A stretch of DNA of 37,443 nt from JBFGCA01 sp041567315 (lineage in GTDB: Bacteria > Acidobacteriota > Thermoanaerobaculia > Multivoradales > JAHEKO01), in NCBI GenBank assembly GCA_041567315.1, contig JBFGCA010000039.1:1-37443 (forward strand), read 5' to 3'. Shown piece after piece: positions 8,601-15,764 of the stretch (position 1 is its first letter; each line of letters starts with the position of its first letter). Below the pieces are notes generated by a model. It was not told the origin of the DNA and searched no databases. It worked only from the letters and a program-made list of their open reading frames with translations. A program made the position numbers and the translations under genes.

Positions 8601-9174
8601 GCCGATCGAGGTTGCCCCGCGCCTCCTCGAGCTTGATCTCGGCCAGCCGCCGGCGGTCGCGGTAGCGGGTGATGCCGGCGGCCTCCTCGAGCAGCCGGCG
8701 GCGCTCGAGCGGCTTGCCCGAGAGGATCATGCCGATCTTGCCCTGCTCGATCATCGAGTAGGCGCGGAAGCCCAGCCCGGTGTCCATCAGCAGATCGCGG
8801 ACGTCCTTGAGCCGCACCGTCTTGCCGTTGACCAGGTACTCGCTCTCGCCGCCGCGGAACACCCGCCGGCCGATCGACAGCTTGCCGTCGTCGGCCTGCG
8901 GGAAGCCGTTCTCGGTGGTCAGCTCGAGGACCACCTCGGCCATCCCCAGCGCCCGCCGGGTCTTGGCGCCGGCGAAGATGACGTCCTCCATGGTCTGACC
9001 GCGCAGGCTCTTGGCGCTGCGCTCGCCCAGCACCCAGACCACGGCGTCGGCGATGTTGCTCTTGCCGCAGCCGTTGGGGCCGACGATGGCGGTGAGGCCG
9101 CCCGCCACGTCGATTCCGACCGGGTCCACGAAGGACTTGAAGCCGGACAGTTCCAGCCGTTTGAGCTTCAGCAT
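5659..9174 (-). CDS. smc: Chromosome segregation protein SMC
   Basis: The 1171-residue length is normal for bacterial SMC. The Walker A motif GPNGCGKSN is at residues 32-40. It is followed by long Arg/Glu/Ala-rich coiled coils, a central hinge around residues 510-640, and the C-terminal head with the ABC signature LLSGGEKALTAIALL (about 1070) and Walker B ILDEVDAPLDD (about 1098). SMC dimers compact and organise the chromosome together with ScpA and ScpB, which are not in this window. I chose ATG 9174 because it opens the conserved MLKLKRLELSGFKSF; the frame continues upstream but without homology. It is the first gene of a two-gene unit and is divergent from the pyr operon. Confidence 0.97.
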   Translation of the reverse strand: MLKLKRLELSGFKSFVDPVGIDVAGGLTAIVGPNGCGKSNIADAVVWVLGERSAKSLRGQTMEDVIFAGAKTRRALGMAEVVLELTTENGFPQADDGKLSIGRRVFRGGESEYLVNGKTVRLKDVRDLLMDTGLGFRAYSMIEQGKIGMILSGKPLERRRLLEEAAGITRYRDRRRLAEIKLEEARGNLDRLDDILSEVERSLRSLKRQAGAARRYRKREKAYRDLLRRVLEGRWAGLQERLAGFRRQLEELQTREAERAAALHRSEAELAEGRELLDRRSRELGERHQRHAELAATVEGKQEFLKATRQRIEELGERLAAAGAAADEGEQRVATLGAALEEAAARHSELEAERRQAASELSEDEARISEVEALVGEAEDRLEGLRARLLGSINDLSGLRSRLHREQLESEKGGLRDRHLAEELERRRDDLEKTAAAAEQATAEVARLEEETLAAEQRLAADREQREGLVARQAEHAAAREAVAEQLAALRNRRALLAELGERHAERRQAVQTALAEAGFAAPEFLADRLRVPDGWEASLDLFLGGLAEAVVVPDGGDPLPLLRALAAGHATGRLIRPGATASTALGDPAIRATLGEATGLPGELAASLPPAYLVESTTDALRLARRHPGVGFITRDRLWAEGGTVHVQGAAAAPGPLARAAEREAVEARLPVAEEELAGITGELAALAEELRRSGAALAEQERRLAEQASELAVARARREDLEGRRRRLEIECRTLATERQETGRELTRIAALLADLTAELSRRETTHDELEAAFDAAQAEVDGARAERETSRTSGASRRGRLELAEARLEGHRRETERLERERREAEEAIARHRQEAAELDERRRRLREACGTAEQELQAALEERARCEEQILAAQERVDEQRDKLRGLEEEVEAGRARRDEVRAEIGEARVGEAGLKQDAEHLAESFHAHFSEAPPAEPGAPPAEVAELAADLERLKEKLDHLGPVNLLAAQEYEEQSDRHAFLSEQRADVAGSVDRLRRTIREINETSSSRFLETFRQVNAHFADTFVELFRGGGAEMRLLDEEDVLECGIEIVARPPGKRLQNIMLLSGGEKALTAIALLFALFLTKPSPFCILDEVDAPLDDLNTLRFVELLRRMSARTQFVVITHNKLTMEAASLLYGVTMQERGVSKVVAVELDAVQPAAATA

Positions 9175-9198
9175 GGACGGTGGGGTTCCCGACCGGGG

Positions 9199-9228
9199 AG
9201 GATACCAGAGCCCAGCGGGTGACCACAA
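9199..9228 (-). promoter_or_regulatory. Probable smc promoter
   Basis: On the minus strand, TTGTGG (9228-9223) and TATCCT (9204-9199) lie 18 nt apart, with TG one base before the -10. The start codon follows about 25 nt later. The -35 lies inside the left arm of the inverted repeat at 9218-9274. Confidence 0.45.
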
Positions 9229-9274
9229 CGACTTGCGGTCTTCCGGGTGCGGGCCGCGAGATGTTGTGGTGACC
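9218..9274. repeat. Imperfect inverted repeat between smc and pyrR
   Basis: GGTGACCACAAC (9218-9229) and GTTGTGGTGACC (9263-9274) are complementary in 11 of 12 positions, separated by 33 nt. The left arm covers the proposed smc -35, so the pair could be an operator for a dimeric regulator. No regulator is identified. Confidence 0.45.
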
Positions 9275-9301
9275 GGGCGGAGCGCGCCGGCCCGCGACCG
9301 T

Positions 9302-9330
9302 TTGACACCTCCGGCGGCGGCCAATACCAT
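9302..9330 (+). promoter_or_regulatory. Promoter of the pyrRBC operon
   Basis: A consensus TTGACA (9302-9307) is followed after exactly 17 nt by TACCAT (9325-9330). Transcription should begin near 9336, only about 18 nt before the start codon, which leaves no room for an attenuator. Confidence 0.65.
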
Positions 9331-9336
9331 GCCGCC

Positions 9337-9348
9337 GGCCTGGAGGCC
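9337..9348 (+). promoter_or_regulatory. Shine-Dalgarno within a small hairpin ahead of pyrR
   Basis: GGAGG (9342-9346) lies 7 nt before the TTG at 9354 and supports that start. It is enclosed by GGCC-TGGA-GGCC, a 4-bp stem with a 4-nt loop, so the site could be opened or closed by an RNA-binding factor such as PyrR. Confidence 0.4.
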
Positions 9349-9353
9349 GCCCC

Positions 9354-9908
9354 TTGCCAGCCGAGCCGCGAGCCATCAAGACCCTGCTCGGCGGCGAGCA
9401 GATGCGGCGCGTCGTGCGGCGCATGGCCGAGGAGATCGCCGAGCGCAACCGCGGCGTCGACGACCTGCTGCTGGTCGGCATCCGCACCCGCGGGGTGCCC
9501 CTGGCCGAGGCGCTGGCGGCCGAGATCCAGCGTCTGGACGGGCGCCCGGTGTCGCTGGGGGTGCTCGACATCACCCTCTACCGGGACGACCTGTCGGCGA
9601 TCGGCCCGCAGCCGGTGGTCCGCGAGACCCGGCTGCCGCCCGCGCTCGACGGCCGCACGGTGGTCCTCTGCGACGACGTGCTCTACACCGGGCGCACCAT
9701 CCGCGCGGCGCTCGACGCCCTGGTCGACTTCGGGCGGCCGCGGTCGGTGCAGCTGGCGGTGCTGATGGACCGTGGCGAGCGCGAGCTGCCGATCCAGGCC
9801 GACGTCGTCGGCGAGACGGTGAGGGTCGAGCCGGGTCAGTCGGTCGAGGTGCGCTTCGCGACCACTGACGGCGAGGAGAAGGTGACCGTGATGGAGCGCG
9901 GCGGCTGA
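9354..9908 (+). CDS. pyrR: Bifunctional pyr operon regulator / uracil phosphoribosyltransferase PyrR
   Basis: The 184-residue protein has the PyrR fold: IKTLLGGEQMRRVVRRMAEE at the N-terminus, LLLVGIRTRGVPLA, DITLYRDDL, and the PRPP-binding loop VVLCDDVLYTGRTIRAAL at about residues 103-120. PyrR senses UMP/UTP and binds pyr mRNA to repress it; it can also convert uracil and PRPP to UMP. It heads the operon and overlaps pyrB by one base (TGATG). The start is TTG, chosen because of the ribosome binding site 7 nt upstream; the ATG at 9329 is in another frame. Because the leader is very short, control by transcription attenuation is unlikely and translational repression is more plausible. Confidence 0.95.
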   Translation: MPAEPRAIKTLLGGEQMRRVVRRMAEEIAERNRGVDDLLLVGIRTRGVPLAEALAAEIQRLDGRPVSLGVLDITLYRDDLSAIGPQPVVRETRLPPALDGRTVVLCDDVLYTGRTIRAALDALVDFGRPRSVQLAVLMDRGERELPIQADVVGETVRVEPGQSVEVRFATTDGEEKVTVMERGG

Positions 9909-10861
9909 TGGCCGAGGCGACCTGGACGCGTAAGGACCTGCTCGGCATCGCCGAGCTGTCGCCGGCCGAGATCGGCCTGGTGCTCGAGACCGCGAAGTCG
10001 CTGCGTGAGGTCTCGGAGCGGGCGATCAAGAAGGTGCCGACGCTGCGCGGCAAGACGGTGGTCAATCTGTTTCTCGAGCCCTCGACCCGCACTCGCTCGA
10101 GCTTCGAGATCGCCGAGAAGCGGCTGTCGGCCGACAGCATCAATCTCTCCGGGTCGGGCACCTCGCTGTCCAAGGGCGAGAGCCTGGTGGACACCGCCCG
10201 CAACCTGCAGGCGATGGCGCCCGATCTGATAGTCATCCGGCACGCCCATCCCGGAGTGCCGCACATGCTGGCCCGGCGGGTCGCCGCCGGGGTGGTCAAC
10301 GCCGGCGACGGCGCCCACGAGCATCCCACCCAGGCGCTGCTCGACGCCTTCACCATCCAGCGCCGCAAGGGACGGCTCGAAGGGCTCGAGGTGGCGATCG
10401 TCGGCGACGTCGCCCACAGCCGGGTGGTGCGCTCCAACGTCCACCTGCTGACCAAGATGGGGGCGCGGGTGACGCTGGCCGGGCCGCGCACCATGATGCC
10501 GGTGGCGGTCGAGCGGTTGGGGGTGCGGGTGGTCTACGGGCTGGACGAGGCGGTGGACGGGGCCGACGTGATCATGATGCTCAGGGTGCAGCTCGAGCGG
10601 CAGTCGCGCCGCCTGTTCCCGTCCATCAAGGAGTACTTCAACCTCTTCGGGCTGACCCGCGAGCGGCTCGAGCGGGCCAAGGAGGACGTGATCCTGATGC
10701 ACCCCGGGCCGATGAACCGCGGGGTCGAGATCGCCAGCGACGTGGCCGACGATCCGAACTACTCGGTGATCCTCGAGCAGGTGGCCAACGGGGTGGCGGT
10801 GCGGATGGCGGTGCTCTATCTGCTGATCGGCGCCCACCGCGACGAGGAGTCCGGAGCATGA
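9908..10861 (+). CDS. pyrB: Aspartate carbamoyltransferase catalytic chain
   Basis: The 317-residue protein catalyses carbamoylation of aspartate, the first committed step of UMP synthesis. The carbamoyl-phosphate loop FLEPSTRTRSSFE (about residues 55-67), the SGSGTSLSKGESL loop and HPTQALLDAF (about 138-147) are intact, as is the C-terminal LMHPGPMNRGVE, which argues for aspartate rather than ornithine as substrate. No pyrI regulatory chain is found here. It is coupled to pyrR upstream and overlaps pyrC by 4 bp (ATGA), so the three genes form one transcript. PyrB may associate with the dihydroorotase encoded next to it, as in some other bacteria; this is inference. Confidence 0.97.
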   Translation: MAEATWTRKDLLGIAELSPAEIGLVLETAKSLREVSERAIKKVPTLRGKTVVNLFLEPSTRTRSSFEIAEKRLSADSINLSGSGTSLSKGESLVDTARNLQAMAPDLIVIRHAHPGVPHMLARRVAAGVVNAGDGAHEHPTQALLDAFTIQRRKGRLEGLEVAIVGDVAHSRVVRSNVHLLTKMGARVTLAGPRTMMPVAVERLGVRVVYGLDEAVDGADVIMMLRVQLERQSRRLFPSIKEYFNLFGLTRERLERAKEDVILMHPGPMNRGVEIASDVADDPNYSVILEQVANGVAVRMAVLYLLIGAHRDEESGA

Positions 10862-12138
10862 GGCTGCTGGTCCGCGGCGGCCGGGTGATCGACCCCGCGC
10901 TGGAAATCGACCGGCTGGCCGACGTGCTGGTCGAGGAGGGGCGCATCGCCGCGGTCGAGGAGGGGATCGGCGCCGCCGACGGTGCCGAGGTGATCGACGC
11001 CTCCGGCCTGGTGGTGACGCCCGGGCTGATCGACATCCACGTCCACCTGCGCGAGCCCGGCCAGGAGTACAAGGAGACGGTGCGCACCGGGACGCTGGCG
11101 GCGGCGGCCGGCGGCTTCACCGCCGTCGCCGCGATGCCCAACACCCAGCCGGTCAACGACAACCGCTCGGTGACCGAGCACATCCTCTCGGAGGCCGCCC
11201 GCCACGGCCGCGCTCGGGTCTACCCGATCGGCGCCGTGAGCAAGGGACAGCGCGGCGAGGAGCTGGCCGAGATCGGCGACATGGTGGCGGCGGGGGTGGT
11301 GGCGGTGACCGACGACGGTCTGCCGGTGGCGAGCGCCGAGCTGATGCGCCGCGCCCTGGAGTACAGCCGGCACTTCGGGATCGCGGTGATCCAGCACGCC
11401 CAGGACCCCGATCTGTCGGAGGGCGGGGTGATGCACGAGGGCGAGTGGGCCACCCGGCTGGGGCTGCCCGGGGCGCCGGGGGCGGCCGAGGACGTGATGG
11501 TGGCCCGCGACCTGTTGCTGGTCGAGGACACCGGCGGGCGCTATCACGTCGCCCACCTGTCGACCGCCCGCAGCCTCGCGCTGGTGCGCCGGGCCAAGGC
11601 CGCGGGGCTGCCGGTGACCTGCGAGGTGACCCCCCACCACCTGCTGCTGACCGACCAGGCGGTGGCGGACAGCGGCTTTTCGACCCACACCAAGATGAAC
11701 CCGCCGCTGCGCTCGGAGGGCGACCGCCGGGCGCTGCTGGCGGGGCTCGCCGACGGCACCGTCGACGCCATCGCCAGCGACCATGCCCCGCACCACGCCG
11801 ACGAGAAGGACGTCGAGTTCAGCCTGGCGCCGTTCGGGGTGATCGGGCTGGAGACCACGCTCAGCCTGTGTCTCGACAAGCTGGTGCGTCCGGGGCTGAT
11901 CGGGCTAAGCCGCCTGGTCGAGCTGCTGTCGGCCGGACCGGCGCGCGTGCTCGGTCTGCCGGGGGGCACCCTGGCGCCCGGCAGCCCGGCCGACCTGACG
12001 CTGTTCCACCCCGACCGGCCGGTCGAGGTCGATCCGGCGCGCTTCCGGAGCAAGGGGCGCAACACGCCGTTCGCCGGCTGGAAGCTGCGCGGCCGCCCCG
12101 AGCTGACGGTGCTCGGCGGGCGCCCCGTGCGGACCTGA
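10858..12138 (+). CDS. pyrC: Dihydroorotase, class I
   Basis: The 426-residue amidohydrolase closes carbamoyl-aspartate to dihydroorotate. The metal motif DIHVHLREPG places H61 and H63 at the first site; KMNPPLR is present for substrate binding; and IASDHAPHHADEK carries the catalytic Asp. The long single-domain form with a C-terminal composite beta part (GRPELTVLGGRPV) is typical of class I PyrC enzymes that travel with pyrB. It is the last gene of the operon; a 111-nt gap and a new promoter follow. The remaining pathway genes (carAB, pyrD, pyrE, pyrF) are not in the window. Confidence 0.96.
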   Translation: MRLLVRGGRVIDPALEIDRLADVLVEEGRIAAVEEGIGAADGAEVIDASGLVVTPGLIDIHVHLREPGQEYKETVRTGTLAAAAGGFTAVAAMPNTQPVNDNRSVTEHILSEAARHGRARVYPIGAVSKGQRGEELAEIGDMVAAGVVAVTDDGLPVASAELMRRALEYSRHFGIAVIQHAQDPDLSEGGVMHEGEWATRLGLPGAPGAAEDVMVARDLLLVEDTGGRYHVAHLSTARSLALVRRAKAAGLPVTCEVTPHHLLLTDQAVADSGFSTHTKMNPPLRSEGDRRALLAGLADGTVDAIASDHAPHHADEKDVEFSLAPFGVIGLETTLSLCLDKLVRPGLIGLSRLVELLSAGPARVLGLPGGTLAPGSPADLTLFHPDRPVEVDPARFRSKGRNTPFAGWKLRGRPELTVLGGRPVRT

Positions 12139-12146
12139 GGCCGCGG

Positions 12147-12162
12147 GCCGGCGGTCGCCGGC
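12147..12162 (+). terminator. GC-rich hairpin after pyrC
   Basis: GCCGGC-GGTC-GCCGGC forms a 6-bp stem 9 nt past the pyrC stop. No T tract follows, so its role as a terminator is uncertain. Confidence 0.3.
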
Positions 12163-12234
12163 GGCACGGCCGGCATTCCCCGCTGTGACGGATTCCACAG
12201 TGGCGTGGTTCACTTGGCCGGGGGTCGCGTCTGG

Positions 12235-12240
12235 CATAAT
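12235..12240 (+). promoter_or_regulatory. -10 hexamer CATAAT (extended TGG), leaderless start
   Basis: TGGCATAAT is a good extended -10 and ends 9 nt before the ATG at 12250. No ribosome binding site fits in between, so the transcript is probably leaderless. Confidence 0.5.
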
Positions 12241-12249
12241 CCCGGCGCG

Positions 12250-13113
12250 ATGTCCGAGGAGCTTCTGGGCACCGCCCTGGCCGCCGCCGAGGCCGGGGGC
12301 GCCGTGCTCCGCCGTCTGTTCAGGGGCGGCGATCTGGAGGTGCGCGCCAAGTCGGCGACCGATTTCGTGACCCGCGCCGACCGCGAGGCCGAGGCGGCGG
12401 TGCTGGGCGAGATCCGGCGCCGCCACCCCGACCACCGGGTGCTCAGCGAGGAGGAGGGGGCCAGCGGCGCCGGCGGCGCCTACCAGTGGGTGGTGGACCC
12501 GCTGGACGGCACCACCAACTTCCTGCAGGGGCTGCCGGTCTACGCCGTCTCGGTGGCCTGCCGGCGGCTGGAGACCACGGTGGCGGCGGTGGTCCTCGAC
12601 CCCGAGGGGCGCAACGCCTTCGCCGCCGCCCGCGGGGGCGGCGCCCGCTGGAACGGCCGGCCGATGCGGGTCTCGGGCAAGCCCGGCCTGGCCGACGCCT
12701 TCCTGGCCACCGGCTATCCGTTCCGCGCCCGGCCGACCCTGGACCTCTACCTGGAGGTCTTCCGCGAGGTCTTCCTCGCGGCCCGCGCCATCCGTCGCTG
12801 CGGCGCCGCCGCGCTCGACCTGGCCTACGCGGCCGCCGGCGTCTACGACGGCTTCTTCGAGTTCCGGCTGTCGCCCTGGGACGTCGCCGCCGGCGGACTG
12901 CTGGTGGAGGAGGCCGGCGGCCGGATCAGCGACCTGGACGGCGGCGACCGCTATCTGGAGTCCGGCAACGTGCTGGCCGGCCCGCCGGCGGTGCACCGCG
13001 AGCTGCTGGCGGCGGTCGGGCGCCACGCCAGCGAGTCACGGCTCGACGAGCTGGACGGCGCCCGTTCCCCGGCGGCCGAGGCGGTGGCCGCGCCGCTGGC
13101 CGAGCCCTGCTGA
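12250..13113 (+). CDS. Inositol monophosphatase family protein
   Basis: The 287-residue protein has the FIG-superfamily metal motifs: DFVTRADREAE near residue 38, a Glu-Glu pair in LSEEEGASG (about 65), WVVDPLDGTTNFLQGLP (about 80-96) and the late SPWDVAAGGLLVEEAGG (about 210). All Mg ligands appear intact. These enzymes remove phosphate from inositol-1-phosphate, histidinol phosphate or 3',5'-nucleoside bisphosphate; the motifs resemble SuhB-type inositol monophosphatase but specificity cannot be decided. In-frame codons upstream of 12250 overlap the promoter and are rejected as starts. It is separated from the M23 gene by 70 nt. Confidence 0.92.
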   Translation: MSEELLGTALAAAEAGGAVLRRLFRGGDLEVRAKSATDFVTRADREAEAAVLGEIRRRHPDHRVLSEEEGASGAGGAYQWVVDPLDGTTNFLQGLPVYAVSVACRRLETTVAAVVLDPEGRNAFAAARGGGARWNGRPMRVSGKPGLADAFLATGYPFRARPTLDLYLEVFREVFLAARAIRRCGAAALDLAYAAAGVYDGFFEFRLSPWDVAAGGLLVEEAGGRISDLDGGDRYLESGNVLAGPPAVHRELLAAVGRHASESRLDELDGARSPAAEAVAAPLAEPC

Positions 13114-13183
13114 CTCGGGCGGGCGACGACGGCCGCCCGCCGGGCGGTCGCGCCGCCGGCCTTCCCCGGACGCCCCAGACGCC

Positions 13184-14383
13184 ATGAGCCGCCAGCCCCC
13201 CGATCACCAGGCCCCCGATCACCAGGCCCCCGATCGGAGCGCCCCCGACCGCCAGGCCCCGGTCCGCCACTCCCCGAATCTCGGGGTTGGCGGCCGCGGG
13301 ACCCGCGGCCGCCAGGCGCCGTCCCCCCAGCAGGCGGGCGGCGAGCCCCTGCTCGAGATCCAGGTCCACCACGGCGAGATCCGGCGCGGCGTCTGGTACT
13401 TCTTTCTCAACCGGCGCCAGCTGCTGGCGGCGGCCGGGGCCGGGGCGGTGCTGCTCGCCTTCCTGGTCTTCAACCTGGTCGTCGCGCCGCGGGTGGTGGG
13501 CGACGTGCTGGGACGCCGCGAGTACCGGGCGCTGACCGCCGAGCGCACCCGTCAGGGCCACCGGCTGCAGCAGCTCTCCGAGCAGCTGGCGGCGCTCGCC
13601 GAGCAGAGCGAGAACCTGCATCTGCGGATGAGCCGCATCTATCTGACCTACGGTCTGGACAGCGACGAGTCGATCGGCCAGGGCGGCTTCCCCGCTCCAG
13701 AGCCGGAACGGTCGCCCAGCGACTCGATCTACGCCGCCACCATCCGCCACAGCAGCGGGCTCCAGGGGCGCATCGACGAGCAGCTCGGGGTGCTCGAGAC
13801 CTTCATCGGCGAGGTGCAGAGCTTCGAGGAGGCGCACCGCGACCAGGTGCGGACCACGCCCTCGATCTGCCCGCTGCCGGCCGGCAGCTTCGTGCTCACC
13901 AGCCCCTATGGCAACCGCCGCAGCCCGTTCACCAAGGGGATCGACGCCCATCCCGGGCTCGACCTGGCGGCCACCGCCGGCACCCCGATCCGGGCGCCGG
14001 CCGACGGCCAGGTGGTCTTCGCCGGCCGCTATCCGATCAAGCAGAGCGTCGCCTGGTGGCGGTACGGCAACCTGGTGGCGTTGCGCAACGGCGAGCGCTT
14101 CATCACCCTGTTCGGACACTGCGACGAGATCCGGGTGCGCAGCGGGCAGCGGGTCTCGCAGGGCGACGTCCTGGCCACGGTGGGCAACACCGGCTGGAGC
14201 ACCAGCCCCCACCTCCACTACGAGGTCCGCAAGCGCGACGCCGAGGGGCGCTTCCAGCCGGTCGATCCGCGGATCTACATCCTCGACCACCGCTGGCGCG
14301 ACGAGGAGCGGCTGCTGGTCCGCGCGCGCCGCGCCCCCGACCTCACCGATTTCGAGCCGCTCCCCAGGCTGATCGGCCGCTAG
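13184..14383 (+). CDS. Membrane-anchored M23 metallopeptidase
   Basis: The 399-residue protein has a cytoplasmic Pro/Asp/Gln-rich N-terminus with 5-residue repeats, one transmembrane helix at about 80-102 (LLAAAGAGAVLLAFLVFNLV), a periplasmic coiled-coil stretch (about 115-150) and a LytM domain at about 230-365. Zinc ligands are H256 and D260 in HPGLDLA and H345 in HLHYE; H343 and the His of LFGHCDE are the catalytic pair. The enzyme should cut peptidoglycan cross-links or stems. It lies 30 nt upstream of a bactofilin-like gene; M23 peptidases and bactofilins are known partners in cell-shape control, which suggests that the polymer positions this hydrolase. The TAG stop begins a palindrome (14380-14394). 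Confidence 0.93.
   Translation: MSRQPPDHQAPDHQAPDRSAPDRQAPVRHSPNLGVGGRGTRGRQAPSPQQAGGEPLLEIQVHHGEIRRGVWYFFLNRRQLLAAAGAGAVLLAFLVFNLVVAPRVVGDVLGRREYRALTAERTRQGHRLQQLSEQLAALAEQSENLHLRMSRIYLTYGLDSDESIGQGGFPAPEPERSPSDSIYAATIRHSSGLQGRIDEQLGVLETFIGEVQSFEEAHRDQVRTTPSICPLPAGSFVLTSPYGNRRSPFTKGIDAHPGLDLAATAGTPIRAPADGQVVFAGRYPIKQSVAWWRYGNLVALRNGERFITLFGHCDEIRVRSGQRVSQGDVLATVGNTGWSTSPHLHYEVRKRDAEGRFQPVDPRIYILDHRWRDEERLLVRARRAPDLTDFEPLPRLIGR
13196..13262 (+). repeat. 15-nt tandem repeat encoding a 5-residue motif
   Basis: About four and a half copies of the unit GCCCCCGATCACCAG encode QAPDH-type pentapeptides at the cytoplasmic N-terminus of the M23 peptidase. The first two full units are nearly identical and later ones diverge (QAPDR, SAPDR). 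Copy number may vary between strains. Confidence 0.85.
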
Positions 14384-14394
14384 TGGTCCACTAG
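14380..14394. repeat. Palindrome CTAGTGG-T-CCACTAG at the M23 gene end
   Basis: Two 7-bp arms with a 1-nt centre include the TAG stop of the M23 gene (14381-14383). The ends TAGTGG and CCACTA match the outer ends of the larger element at 33381-33545, so it may be a minimal or deleted version of that element. Confidence 0.55.
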
Positions 14395-14413
14395 TCTTCG
14401 ATCGGAGGACGCC

Positions 14414-15202
14414 GTGCCCAAGAGAGAGCTGACCGAAGGCACGCCGACGATGATCATCCCCAAGGGGACCGACATCGAGGTGGACGCCCACGGCCAGCTC
14501 AGCATCCGCACCCCGGGCAACCTGGTGATCGAGAACTCGGGCCACTACGGCACCCTGGAGTCGGTCCACGGCTCGATCCGCATCGAGCCGCAGGCCGAGG
14601 TCGAGGCGGTCAACGTGCAGTGCGCCAGCACCTGTTTCGTCGAGGGCAGCCTGACGGCCTGGAAGGTGGTGGCCCAGGCGCTCCATCTCGAGGACAAGGC
14701 GCGGGCCAACATCGTGCTCCAGGAGACCGAGCGGCTGCAGGTCGGCCGCGAGGCGCGGCTGGTGGGCAACTTCCCCTCCGACAAGGAGCTGTTCCTGCTG
14801 TTCTCGCGCTTCGCCCGCCAGCTTCGGGCCCTGCCGCTCTTCGCCGAGCGCGGCGCCGCGCTGGCCGCCGGCCCCGACGAGACCGCCGCCGGTGGCCGCC
14901 CGGGCGGGGCGCTGCCGCCGGCCGACGAGACGGCCGCCGCCGCCGCCGGTGGCGACGGCGAGCTCCCCGATCCGCTTTTCTTCGCGCTGGTGCTGCTGGA
15001 GCGCGAGTTCGCGCGCTCGGCCTACGGCCCGACCTCGCAGCGGGTGATCGAGGAGCTGATCAAGCTGCTCCAGGGCCGCGACCTCGAGACCCTGGGCCTC
15101 ACCTACCGGACGCTCTTCGGCCGCATCCTCGAGCCCGGCGACGACGTGCGGCGGGCCTACGACCTGCTGCACGGGTACTTCGCGGCCGGCGCCGCCGGCT
15201 GA
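14414..15202 (+). CDS. Bactofilin-like polymer-forming protein with C-terminal helical domain
   Basis: The 262-residue protein starts at GTG 14414, with GGAGGA about 8 nt upstream. Residues about 12-120 form short repeated strands with a hydrophobic rhythm and few charges (IPKGTDIEVDAHGQLSI, NLVIENSGHYGTLES, GSIRIEPQAEVEAVNV, CFVEGSLTAWKVVAQ, ARANIVLQETERLQV), as expected of the right-handed beta-helix of bactofilins, which polymerise into membrane-bound filaments. After a Gly/Ala/Pro linker (about 150-185), a helical domain (DPLFFALVLLEREFARSAYG to the end) is not part of the usual bactofilin. Its position behind an M23 peptidase supports the assignment. The fold assignment rests on pattern, not on a diagnostic motif. 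Confidence 0.6.
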   Translation: MPKRELTEGTPTMIIPKGTDIEVDAHGQLSIRTPGNLVIENSGHYGTLESVHGSIRIEPQAEVEAVNVQCASTCFVEGSLTAWKVVAQALHLEDKARANIVLQETERLQVGREARLVGNFPSDKELFLLFSRFARQLRALPLFAERGAALAAGPDETAAGGRPGGALPPADETAAAAAGGDGELPDPLFFALVLLEREFARSAYGPTSQRVIEELIKLLQGRDLETLGLTYRTLFGRILEPGDDVRRAYDLLHGYFAAGAAG

Positions 15203-15232
15203 GGCTCGGCGCTGCTCGGCAGCGGATGAACG

Positions 15233-15694
15233 ATGCAGGGTAGCCGGCTCGAGCGCGGCGAGCGGATCTGCTTCCGGGTGGCGGTGGCCTGCGCCGCCCT
15301 CGGCTTCCTGACCAGCGCCGGCTGCTCGCCGCTGCCGTCGCTGACCGCCGGCGCCGTCCCCTGGCTCCACCCGCTGCTGCTGCTGGCCGGCGCCGCCGCC
15401 GGCCTCGCCTCGTCGCACCGCGGGGTGGAGATCGACCGCCGCCGCTGGGAGCTGCTGGAAGAGCCCCTGCTCACCGACGGCGAGCGCCAGCTCGCCCACA
15501 AGGAGGCCGAGCGCCAGCGCCGCTGGGCCAGCCTCGCCTACCTGGGGGCGCCGCTGATGCTCGGCTACTGGCTGGCCTACCAGGTCGAGGGCGAGGGCCG
15601 GGCGCTGGCCGCGGCGCTCCTGCCGGTCACCGCCGTGCTGGGCTCGGTGGCCGGCCTCGCCTGGGCCCGCCTCCGCGAGCGCCCGCCGGACTGA
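15233..15694 (+). CDS. Small multi-pass membrane protein, unknown
   Basis: The 153-residue protein has about four hydrophobic helices: two near the N-terminus (CFRVAVACAALGFLTSA and VPWLHPLLLLAGAAAGLAS), a cytoplasmic charged stretch (HRGVEIDRRRWELLEEPLLT and KEAERQRRW), and two at the C-terminus (SLAYLGAPLMLGYWLAYQV and LAAALLPVTAVLGSVAGLAW). I do not recognise a family. It follows the bactofilin-like gene by 30 nt in the same direction, so it may belong to the same shape or envelope unit. ATG 15233 is the only sensible start; an ATG at 15226 is followed by a stop after five codons. Confidence 0.6.
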   Translation: MQGSRLERGERICFRVAVACAALGFLTSAGCSPLPSLTAGAVPWLHPLLLLAGAAAGLASSHRGVEIDRRRWELLEEPLLTDGERQLAHKEAERQRRWASLAYLGAPLMLGYWLAYQVEGEGRALAAALLPVTAVLGSVAGLAWARLRERPPD

Positions 15695-15764
15695 TCCGGG
15701 GCCGAGCAGGCTGCTGGGGTTTCCTCCTCGCGGCCTCGGGGGTCTAACTCCCCGGAGGCAGCGG

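Noticed and set aside
5779..9222. Very long plus-strand open frame opposite smc
   Set aside because: It is Leu/Gly/Gln/Val-rich with no domain and mirrors the smc coiled-coil codons; a typical antisense shadow in high-GC DNA.
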